The translations under genes were made by a program, and so were the position numbers. From the NCBI GenBank assembly GCA_904066235.2, contig CAJFCV020000001.1, forward strand, positions 806,001 to 870,000: DNA of 64,000 nt, in the 5' to 3' direction. Below the pieces are notes generated by a model, which was not told the DNA's origin, searched no databases, and saw nothing but the letters and a program-made list of their open reading frames with translations. Each line of letters opens with the position of its first letter. The first letter of the stretch is position 1. The DNA is from Bursaphelenchus xylophilus. Lineage: Eukaryota > Nematoda > Chromadorea > Rhabditida > Aphelenchoididae. Positions 11,301 to 23,300 of this stretch are shown here, one piece after another.

Positions 11301-14300
11301 TAAGTGTGTCTCTCGTTTCTTTGCTGGTGTTTTTCGGCGGGGTTGTTTATGCTTTCAAGTGTGATGTTCGGACTTGTTTTGCGGGATCCACATCGAGGAT
11401 TATTGGATCGGACCATGAGATTGGAAGGGGTGATATTGTAGTAGGTGTGATAGGTATAGAGCGGTCGAAAATGAGCCATCTTTGAGGATTCTTTAGTCGT
11501 GAAGGATGTAGTGGGGATGTTGATGACATTTAGAAGGTATATATTAGGCCCTCGTAGTCCAGGTCGTCTGTTTTAATAGCTTTTAAACATAAATTTCCTT
11601 AATGTAGGCCAAAAAATAATTTTTTTTACTTTTCTCCCTTTTCTCGGCTTTGATTTTTGGAAAACTAGCCACTATTCCATCCTCAGTTTCATTAAGAAGA
11701 AATCGAGGTACATTCTGAACCCGCAAGTCTATCAAGATCCCTAATTTCCACCGACCAAACTCATCCGCTCGCCGCAATTCCCAAGTTTTTTATGATTTCG
11801 CCCGAGAAAACGATTCAAATTTCCGAATGCGGCTCTTTCCGATCATCTCTCGGACTGTTTGCCCAAAGAAGAGTTTATTATTTTTCTCCGCGCACCGGCA
11901 TTCGAATATATTATGGGTCATTCAGCGAAAATTTAATGGATTTTATTATAATTTTTTTTTTCGGTGTGCAAAGCGGTTTTAATGGGAAAGTTTTGACCGG
12001 TTTCTGATCGTAAAATAGCATTATCTTGCCGGTCTCAAGGGTGTTCTAGGTGGTTTGAATGGTGGGAGAGAAATTTGGTCCCAAGTTTGTGAAGGAATCC
12101 AGAAGTTACGTTTTATTGGGATTTGGAGGTCATGGGTTTGTTGTCTGCAAAAAATGTTGTGTAGCACGGCTGAAGCCGTTTGTTGTGAAGAGTTTTTGTA
12201 ATTTACGGATAAAGAGACTTGATCCAATTGCAAAAAAACTATCATTTTGCATCCGGGAAGTATCAATAAATGTGGCCAAGTGCCTCCCTGTCCAACTAAA
12301 ACTTTGAAGGGCGCGCTTTTTAAATCGGTGTTTTTCACTTGGAGGGGGAGACATTTTGCCACATTTTTGATACTTCCCGGATGCAAAATGGTACGTTTTT
12401 TGCCACTGGATCAGATCCGCCACTTTTATATTTATAGCAACGAATTCAGCTAGCAGATCCTTGGTAGTTTACGTTTAGGCTCCGTTTTTTGTTGTTGTGA
12501 CTTTGGAAGGGCTTACGTTACGGTGGCAGTCTCCAGAACCTTCCTTTTGGTCATCCCATCGCCATGACTAATATAATAGTAATTTTACAACACGTTCATT
12601 GAAGTTACGCAAACCTCCTAACGCAATTTGTTTGCTATGCCGCCTCGTTTTCTCCGACGGAATGAGTAACCCCGTTGCCTTTCACTTCCAACTGACCTAA
12701 CCGTTCAATCACTGTGAAATCGAAGATTACTTGACGCCCAAAAAACACATTCCGTGCAATGTTTTCTAAATTAGATTTGGGCCTTTTCGAATACTTTTAC
12801 AATACTACATAAATGCTTCACGTCAGAGGACTGACTCATGCGCAGCCATAAAAACGAAGAAAATTCATCTAGAAGGGGGGTAATTTTTCACTCCGCGCAG
12901 GAAAACAAAAAGCCGCCTAATTCGGAAGAAATACCTTCAGGCTTACTCATTTCGGAGTTTGGAGCCTTTGTAAGGTGTTGTACTAAGATTACAGGGGGAT
13001 GGGAAATGTCTACTGGGTATAGAAAGGGAGGTTCTGATGGTTTTTTGGCAGAAGAGGGCCACAAGTCTCGCTGAGAGTAGATGAAATAGAGGAATCTTGT
13101 CGTATTCGAGTTGGCTATTCGATTATTCTTCGGTGGCACGTCCTTTAAATCTTCGTTCTCCTATGTTTTCTCGTTTAGCATCTGTTTTTCACACCTGGCT
13201 GCAAACCTCCTTGTCTGATTAACAACAAATTAACGGGAAGTCCCTTCCAAAGGCGTTATTTGTAAAGTTGATTATCTCCGTCTTCAACGAGTTTTTTTTT
13301 CGTTCACTCGGTTTTAAGCCCACAGGAAGTGTCGCTTGGAATGTCATCGATCTAGTTTCAATTGTTTCAATTACGCCATCAAAAGCGGGTTCTTCCTTTT
13401 ATCCCTTTAATGTAATGGAATTGCGATTAGATAGTGGACGGAAGGTTGTAGATTATGCGAAAGGAATATTGTTGATTGTTGGTGTGGTCGTATAACGGAT
13501 TTGTGTGGGTTGGAAAGTTGTTCGTTATAGAAGTTTTTGGTTGTATTGAGGTTTATTTTGGCCAAAAAATCCTTTTCTGGTAAGGATTTTAGGCCAAAAT
13601 AACCTCAATGCAACTAATTCCTTCTATAACAAACATTTTTGCCGCCTTTTATACGATTTTTAATTTGGGTTTCGATGACATAAATCAATGACTTTTGTCT
13701 GTTGACGATATTTTGAGTCCAATAAACCAATTTCTCAGGTTCTCTGATTTTTATTTGCCCGAAGGCGTAGAAAGTTGAATTAAGGTTCCGCGTTGACCCC
13801 CAGACAACGTTATCAGTCACTCTCGCACGCGCAGCACCCACTGCCGGCAATGCATAATCATCCGCACTTCCACCGCCCGCAATAAATCCATCAACGCCGT
13901 CGCTGTCGTTCTAACGTGACAGTACGTGCCGTGTTGATAAAACGCAATCACTGCGCGAAGGCCGTCCCTAGGGAAGGGTCAGCCGAGTTTACAACGCTTC
14001 GATTACTGCTTTTCCCATTGCATTTTTTCTCTCCCAAACTTTGCGGATAGCCAGCGGTCGAGGAGGGTTCGGGAAACTGATAGAAAAGGAAGTGATAGGT
14101 GTTTACAAAAGGTTGGAGATGGGTGGAGAGGTCTTAACAATACTTGGAATTTGTAGCAAGGCGATTGTTGAGTTCTTCTTGGAGAAATGGCGTATGTAGT
14201 GTAGAGGAAATGAGTGAGATGTTAGGGTTATTTCCGCCGTTCCGAGAATTCAATAGCTCTCCCCTCCGGCGCATTAAAGTTTTTTGATGTTGCGCTCCGA

Positions 14301-17300
14301 AAAAACATCAGACATTATTGTTGTGGATCGTTTTGTTTAGAATAGATCGTTTGGAGGGATTCCCGGTTAGCTATAATAGAGAACTAAATTGGTTAGGTCT
14401 GACTGTAATGGAGGGCAGAAGACTGCTATAGAGGTAAGAATTGAGTCGTAGGATTTCGATGATTGAAAATTTTACAACACATATCTACGTTAGGGAAGCG
14501 ACGCTTCGATATTACGCAATCTAAATCCACCTAGCGACTTCGAACCTTCCTTCCGTTACGGCTAGCAATTTAATTAACGCAGGCGCGAAAAGACATGACT
14601 AAACATGTTTTTTCCGCGACCTTCTAGCTCGAGAACAACTCAGGTTTAGTGCTTGCTTTTATGGAATGTGATCTACACGATTCCTCCCATCTTTACCCTC
14701 TTCTCTTTGCCCCCACACCTCCCAATTTCCCTTGGCTGAACTGTCCTGACAGTAATGTCTGAAATTGAATCCCTCGTCGTCTCAGTAGTGGCTTTCCTGT
14801 TTCCTCTTGCGTCTTCCTTTCGTATTTCATTTGTTTGATTCCGCCCGCCTTTATGTGGTTGATCAAGGAAGAGGAAAGGACAGGCAAAAGTCTTCTGAAA
14901 TTGCTTTATTGGTTTCGTTCCCACCGAGAAGCGCAAAACATGAGTTTAATGGCGCTAAAACGGAGGTTAGCCAGTCTTGTGGATTGTTTTTTGCGGGAAG
15001 TTTCCGAGGTTTTGAGCTTTTTAATTAGGCAATTTGAGTTGACTATTGAAGTTTGAGCGGGAAATTCAGTTTTATTTGTGATTCAAGGAGATCTCGGTGA
15101 ATCATTAGTCATAGAGTCTTCAATTCCGTCTGACCCATCGTTATCTTTCGCTCCGAATCCCTAATTCTAATCCCCGGCTCGCGGCTTGAACCCAAATCAT
15201 CCGCCTTTCGCTCCTGATTTGGGTTCGAAGCCATTTCGCGCGCCGGAAATTCTTACCTTTTCCGCTGGTTGCGTGTAAATCGGTGCCGACCTCTAATCAG
15301 TGAAGACTTCCAACTCGTTGATAATGAAGAAAAAACTCTTCTTTTTTTCGCGCTGGCTTCACAGTCGGCTTTTGTACTCGCGTGGTGCAATAGCAATGTC
15401 TCGATTGAAATTCTCAAGGTCTTTTCGTCTTCCACCTAATTTTTCATTGGGTTTCGGAATAAGAATTGCGGTGGTCGATCAGTTTGTTGAGAAGTTTAGG
15501 AGATTCTTTGAGAATAGCTTAGATTTGAGAGGATTTTTGAGTCTCCTGATGAATATTTTTGTTGTTTTATTGATTTGATTGTGTTTCTCGACTGTTTTGT
15601 TGGGCAAATACTGTTTTCCGATGATTATCTTGTGTCGTTTCGAGTAATAAAGACGAATTTTACAATTTTTTGCCTTAAGGCGTTGGCACCACTCAAAACT
15701 CGCAGCCATCCGGCACTTTAGCAGCGTTCTACACCAACAACAAGTGCGTTCAATTCCAACGAACAGATTGCGCGTGGCTCACTGCACGCACGAATGTACA
15801 AAATCAACTGCTAACTGCGACATATCTGACTAACTTCCTACTCGGTTTTATCATCATGTACAAGGTATTCAAGTCCTACTCGAAGAAGTCGGAACGAAAA
15901 CAAAACGAAACTGGCAAACCTCCGATCCATCACTCCGAGTCCTCGTTTTATCAAACCAACGGAGGCGGCGGAATCGTTCATCGCTCCTCCAGTGCCCAAC
16001 GTCTTGAAGGAGGCCCATTCATAACATCACCACCACCATCCGTCCGCAACGGAGTCCATGGATCCCAGTCGACGTTGAGACGGACCGCGTCGAAAGACAG
16101 GTCCGATTATCAACAAGGAACATACTCCAGCGAGTACAGGTGCGTCTTTGGAGGGGTTTAGGGAGGGTATAGGTCATTTCTGGGCGTTAGAATTTGATCC
16201 AGTTTGAATTAGTTGACTCTTTTCTATTCCCCCACCTTCCAGATCCCAACAAAACGGCCATCAAAGCCGTCATCAAGCCCATCATGGCTCAACCAGCTCC
16301 CTGAAGAATGGCGGCAGTCGTTTCTACGACTCTGCCTTGTCTTATGGAGCCGAAGGCCACGCTGGCGCCTTGGCCGAGCGACGCGGCAGCTGTGGAGGAG
16401 CCCACTCTCTCCAGCGCCACACCCAGACCCGCTCCAGCCATCGTCAAGGCTTCAGTGAATCATCGTCCTACGAAACCAACGAGCACTTCGAAAGAAAAGT
16501 CGAGCGCGTCAAGCGAACTCGCGGCGAGCGCTCCAGATCCCGCTCGAAAGCCGCGAATGGCAGCAGCGAATACGAATCCCGAGAGCGAATGGCGATCAAG
16601 GTAATTCTTGAAGCTTTATGGCTGTTTTTTGTCATTTGATGACAAAATTTGTTACTTCTAATTAAGTTCTCTGTGTTTCCATGCGTACTCGGTTTCTTCC
16701 TTTTTTTTAATTTTGTTTTTGCCGAATTTGATCAGAGCAAAACGTTAAAAAATTGTTGAGAATGCTTGAAAATTTGAGAAAACGTGTGTTCATGACATAA
16801 AAAATCAAAAAATATTGCTTTGTTGACAAGCAAGGTACAACATATACGAAAACATACGAACGAAAAACCAGACTCATTTCCGCTCAAATTCGAGTAAAAA
16901 TAAGTCTTGGGAAACACCCGAAATGAATCACAAAAACTGCCTCCATCAGCAAGGTAAGCTGCTAAGCCGATCCACAAATATTCGCCCCACCGCCTGAGTC
17001 ACAGGCGTCGCCGGGATGTCGCCAAAATTCCGCAGATATTACGCAATCAAGCTTAATTTAAGCGCAGAATAAGAATATACGAAAGTTTTTCGAGGATTTG
17101 GAGGACTAATTTGACACCAATTGTCCGTAATGGTTTCCTCTCTCTGATTAAACAGAAGTGCAATATGAATAGCCATGTAGACCTGCAGTCGGTCGGACAA
17201 AAAACAACAATAGCCCGGACGCGCGCGCACCCCCTCCGATTCAAAGGCGAATCAAACGCGAATCAGGGGTTTTGCAATATGTTGCGCACGTGGAAATAGG

Positions 17301-20300
17301 AAGCTCTAATTGGGATCCAAGAGGTAAATGGGTGAGCATTAGGATAGGGAAACTTTATTGGTTTGGGTGAAAGGGAAATTTTGATGTTGAACATGGTCTA
17401 TGGGTCATAGAGGATGAAATTCTTTGACTAGTCAGTCCGGAAAGTTGCTGAAAAGATTTTTGGCGTTCACTGTGTAAAAAAATTGGAGCAAAAAGTAGGA
17501 AATTGCACAATGGAAAGTGAATTTTTGTTTTCTCACAGTGAATGTCGCCGAAAAAGTGGGAATTTATGGCTCCAATGATATTGTATTTCTATTGTTCGTC
17601 GTAAAACCGATTTTCGAGATAAAAGGGCATAGGAGGGTCTGTGATAATTCATATTGCTATGTAATCAAAAAAGGGCTTACGAAATTTTCCGACTATTTTA
17701 AATTTACCACCATATTTCACATTTATATTGGAAATTTGGGGGTAAATTTAAAATAGCTCGCTTGAGAACTTCGCAAGCCCTATTTTGATTAATATAATAT
17801 GAATAATCAGGGATCCTCCTATGCCCTTTTACTCCGAAAATCGATTTTATGACGTACAATACAAATATAATATCATTGGAGCCATCAATTCCCAGCCCTC
17901 TTGAGCCGTTTCTGGTCCCAAAACCCCCCTCCAAAACGAGCAATTTTGCCCACGGAAAAGCGATCATTCCATTCCCTCCACCACCCCCTTGACATCCGCG
18001 AATTATTGTTTGCTCACATTACTGGAAACAGCAATTTGTATTTATACCGTCGCCGTCCTTTTGACTTTTTGACTCATGCTTCCTTGGGCGATCAGAGTCT
18101 ATTATAGACAAAAACGAAAAGAAAAAGGGGGGAAATCCCTCCGACTTTTCCAGCCTTATATGAATCACGTTCTCCCCCCGAACGAATTCACGCCAGAATA
18201 GTTTGGATGGACGGGACTTTTGGCTAATAAGAAATGTTGGAAATGACTTGAGAAACCGGCCCCGCGTTTTGTAACGGGATTTAAAAGGAGGACTTGTAAG
18301 GTGGATTGAACGGATTGGCGTGGGATTTTTTTTGATGTATAAGAGTTTTCAAGACCGCGAAGTTTATTTTGAGAATGCTATTCGGTTATCAAAACACTTG
18401 ATTTGCTTCGAAAATGATTTTTCAAATCAATAGGTCATGTGTAATATCGAGAACGGCTCGATTTTTTGCTTTTTTGTTATTGAATCGTCCATTCACAGCA
18501 AAGTAAGCACGTTAAACCATGGTTTCTTGATTTTTAGCCTTGTATGCTTTGAATTGAAACGCTCAAAAAGCCGCAAATCCGAGTCAACTCGATGACCTTT
18601 CCGATCTCAAGCCCCAAGGCCAAAATCCTTCTCCAAAACGTTTATTTCTTGCAAAATTTTGTCTTCCCGCACTTTCCGGACGATACAAGCACGTTTAATA
18701 TTTGAGTTTAGTATAAGTTTCATTCGGCTGTGCAGTGGAAAGAAGCGCTCCCCACCGAACCGCCGGCTGCTGTTTACCTTTTGGTGGCCTATTATTTTTG
18801 TCTCCAAAAAGAAAATAATTTGCGGCCGTTTTTTGTTCGCACCTTCCCCTGCCTTATCAGTAGGTGTGGAGCAGCGAAAATCGCACTTTGTGTGTTTTTT
18901 TTATAAGCGGGGTTTTCTTGTAGCGAGATGGACACGGCTTCCATACGCGTTTAGCGCTATTGTTGGGGGGTTTTTTCGAGGGTTTTGGTCGATTTGCTAT
19001 TGTCTTGAGCCTAAAGGGATTGTATATAGCATTGTATTTGCTGTGAATTTCCTGGCTGAAGGCTGTAGTGGGCTGAAAAATGTTTAATCATTTTGTGTAC
19101 TCTCTAGAGAAAAGTTGCGTAATATCTTTGCTATGGATACAAAGGGCATGCTAAGATTTTTATAGATGGATACGGGAGATATTTAGATTATTTAAGGACA
19201 ATTTCAAGCAAATCAAAGAGTTACTTTAGTGTAATGTAAGGTAGTTCGAACTTTTTCCCCTCTTTTTGGCGATTTTTGGCGCGTAATGTGACGTAATCTC
19301 GGTTTTATTGACGAGTTTTGCGTCATAGATTTGGCTAATGATGTGCTCGATTGATTTTAGTGCCTCATGCGGTTGAAACATTCCTAAAGTCTTCAATTTA
19401 CACGATGAATTACCTCTAAACCTACTGTCATATAGATATTTCTACAATAAGATATCTTACAAGATTGCTACCTAAAATTTGCCTAAAATGGCATCGCCAA
19501 GGTCGGATTACTCACAGCGGTCTGGAGAGAGCCGGCGAAAGGTTGAAAATTTTGAGCCCGTAACTTCAACACCGGCAATATCCGATTTGATGGCGCAAAA
19601 TCCGGCGAATGCCAACTACACGATGGAGTACAGGTATCATAGAAAAGTTGAGCGTCGGAGGAATGTGGATGAAAGACGGCGAAGAGTGGCCTCATTGCCA
19701 AGACTCGCAGACGCCAGCACTTCGTATCAAAAGTCGGAGAATAACGAGGATTTCGAGCGGAGTTCGAGTCGACTAAGTCAACAAAAAGCCTTCCAAAGTC
19801 AGCAAAGACTGAATGGACACCGAGAAAATTCAAATGACGCATCGAGAGGACTTCGAAGAACAGCATCAAACCTTCAAGAAGCCGAATACATCTACTTTTC
19901 CCCATACTTCAACAAAAATGACGGCAGATTCGCCTCAACAGCGGTGAATACAAGCCATAGAGACGGCAGATATAGCCGGAGTCAAAGCAATTTGACGAAT
20001 TATCAACGACCACCCACCAATTTGAGTATTCGACCGCGAAGAGAAGAGGTTCAAGTCCTCGCCGAAGAGTCCAAACGGATCTATCGCAAGGTTCAGCGCG
20101 TCAAACTGCTGAAACAAGCGTTGGAAGAGACGGAAACGGAGAAGTTGCGGCGAATTCACGCCGAAAACGAACGAAATTTGGAGCATTTGGCTCGCTTAAA
20201 GGAAGCCGAGTACCTGAAACGCCGAACCGAAGCCCGGAAAGAGCTTCGCGTCTGGGAGAAACATGACCGATCGGTTTATTTCCAGGCACAAGAACCGCGC

Positions 20301-23300
20301 CGACGAACGCCGGACGGACAGGCGCTCTCCGCCCGAGAGGCCCTGCTTCAGTGGGCGCGCCAAGCCACCCAAGGCTATCCCGGAGTTCATGTGCAGAACT
20401 TTGGCTCATCATGGAGGGATGGACTGGCTTTTAATGCGATCCTGCACAGATACCGACCGGAAACTGTGAATTGGAAATCGGTAAGAGGTTTTATGAAAGT
20501 TTTAGGGGAGAAAATTGAGTTTGAAGGGACAAATGGGCCAAGTAGATCCAAAAAGGTCTGAAAAAAGATTAGATTGAGCTGAAATATTGTAGTCAGGGGA
20601 GTGTGAGGCCTCGTGGAACTTGGACGAATTTTGAGGGAAAAATGAAGAATTTTTGAAATTTTTGCGGAAAGTTGTGGAAATTTTGTCAAAAAAGCTTGTA
20701 GACTCGTCGAGGTTGGTTTCAAATGGCCTGTAAATTTTTTATTATGGGCTAGGGGATATCCTGGTAACTATGGGAGATATTGAGAAAGGATTTTTTCATA
20801 GAAAAATTTGGGATTTTTTTTTATTTTTGGGCAAAAATTAAAAAAAAAATTTTTTTTTGGAAATTTAAAATATTTTTGGTTTTAAAATTTTTTCAAAGGG
20901 GCTGAAATAGTTTGCAATAGCTGTTGTATGACATAACTTTCATTCTCAAGTTGAATTTCCTACAATAACCGATATTATTTTAGATAAGCGACCGCTACGT
21001 TCCAGCCAGAGACCGCCTCCGCCACGCATTCCATGTGGCCGAAAAAGACTTTGGAATTGGCCCACTACTGGATCCAGAAGATGTGGACACGGATAACCCA
21101 GACGAAAAATCGATCATGACTTATGTGTCCTCACTTTATAACGGACTCCCATCCCTTGTTGAGGTGATTCAGGTAACAAAAAATGCAAAAATTTGCCGAA
21201 AAATGTATAAAGCAGCTTCTCAAAGCTTGAAAATAAAAAAATATGTCGAATGGAACACACGACACTTGAATTTCAAAAAGATTTCAACGATTTTTCAACG
21301 CTTTTTTATCGGATTTTGTGGAAATTGCTTGATTTTTTTCTTTATTTGGCTTTTCTTTTTGATTATTTTTAAAATTTTTTTTGTTGAATTATATGGTTTT
21401 GACTATGAATTTGCTGATTTTTCATGATTGATATGGGCTGAACTTGAATTGTAGAGCTCGGGAGGCGTCGCCGAAGACATCATTGGCCGCTTGGACCGCG
21501 GAATTCAGCTCACCAACGAGCGCTACGACCGCGTTTTGACCCGAATCGAGCGCGTCGAGGAGAGCTACAAGTCGATGAGGACCGAGGAAGTCTCAAGAGA
21601 AGTGAATCAGCTGGTTGACGAGCTGGAAAACTCGGCTCAGACCATCAAAACTCTCTTTGAGGATGTGGACCATTTGAGAGATTTGAAACATGAACTCTCC
21701 GAGGATTATTATAAACGGTAAGAGAGCGAAAATGGGAGATTTGGAGTGGAAGGGCCTTGGGTTTTGGTAAAACTTGGAAATTTTAACTTTCGACCGATTT
21801 ATTGGTCGAAAATTCGAAAATTTTTTTTGATGTATTGGAAGTATCTAAAAAACATGAGCTAGAATTTTGAGGAATTGATTTGTGAACTGTCTAGAGTCTA
21901 CAGTGAAAATTTCTCAAAAATCGACCAGTCGATTTTTGAGCAATTTCAATTTTGACCGGATTGACTTTTTTTGGATTTTTTGCCGTAAATTTTGGTAAAA
22001 TTAGATTGATCCTACAGCGACAGATCTGATCCAGTGGCAAAAAACGTACCATTTTGCATCCGGGAAGCATCAAAAATGTGGCAAAATTCTTCCCTCTCCA
22101 GGTGAAAAAACTCCGATTTTCAAAAAAACACCCTTTTTTTTGTGAGAGAAAGGGCGCGCTCTTCAAAACGGAGTTTTTTCACTTTGAGAGGGAAGCATTT
22201 TGCCACATTTTTCATACTTGCCGGATGCAAAATGGTACGTTTTTTGCCGCTGGATCAGGTCCCCCACTGTAAAATACGCTGAATCCCAAGCTAACTCTAC
22301 TTTTTCCAGCGTGTTTGGGCTACATCAACGCCGCAACGCCTACCTGGACCGGTTGGCCGAACGCTTCCCCGACCATTACGGCCAGTATTCGAGCAGTTCG
22401 GTGAAAACCGAGCGTCGCGACATCTCCTCCTCGCAGGCGGCGCGCGACGCCTCCGCCCAACGCATCTACCAACAGCAACAGCAGACCCAACAACAGTCCG
22501 AGAGGTATTTGCAGAAGAGAAAGGCTAACTTTGACCGCCTGAATGAAGCCATCCGATACGTGGAGGAGAAGCTGAACGAATTGAACAATATGCGGTTCGT
22601 TGAGGACCTGGAGAAGCTCGAAACCACCTTTGATCGACACAAGGTGGACAACAGAGACATTCAGGACTACAGGCAAAGCGTGGACGAATGCATCGCCAGA
22701 CAAGTAGGTGATTTTGGGAAAAAGGTTGGGCTTGGGCCAAGTGGAATATAATTTTTTGAATTTTTTGGGGGTTTTTGCGAAAGAGTTTGATAGTTTTGAG
22801 TGTATTATGAAAGAATAGGCTCTGTGGAGTATTAATTTAAAAGTTTTTGGTAGAAAATTTTTGGATTTTTTTCTTGAAAATTTGATTTTTGACCCTAAAG
22901 TAATATAAAAATCCTTCATTTTTCAGGCCGAAATCTCCGCCGAAGACACTCATGAGTACTGTAATTTATTGGCCAGACTAGAATCCTCATACCAACAACT
23001 CCGCGACCTGAGCGCCGGCCGAATGTTGGACCTGGACACGCTGATCGCCTTCATCCGCGCCGCTCAAGCCGAACTGGTCTGGATTCAGGAGCGGGAAACC
23101 ATTGAAGTGGCCCGCGATTGGTCCAGCATCGCTGCGCTGGACCTCCCAATGCTCCAGAATTACTATCGGCAATTGCTGCAGGAGATTGAGATTAGAGAAC
23201 GGATCTTTAATGATGTCCATAATCAAGGCGCCGCTCTGATCAATCAACGTCATCCCGCCTGTGACGTCATTGATGTCTATCTCAGATCCATGCAGAATCA

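Larger units (their letters stand above)
9231..15855 (+). other. Long vab-10 5' intron / alternative-promoter region
   Basis: This holds foldbacks (10450-11115, 12215-12425, 13520-13634) and a CT-rich stretch at about 11198-11250 just before an ATG at 11282 that encodes a hydrophobic segment. No exon in it could be proved. Confidence 0.5.
16601..19487 (+). other. vab-10 intron / upstream region of the 19488 exon
   Basis: Apart from repeat C and the foldback at 17558-17893, I see only unique non-coding sequence. GC-richer segments at 17900-18250 and 18600-18900 may hold promoter elements; a GATA-type CTTATCAG occurs near 18853. Confidence 0.45.
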
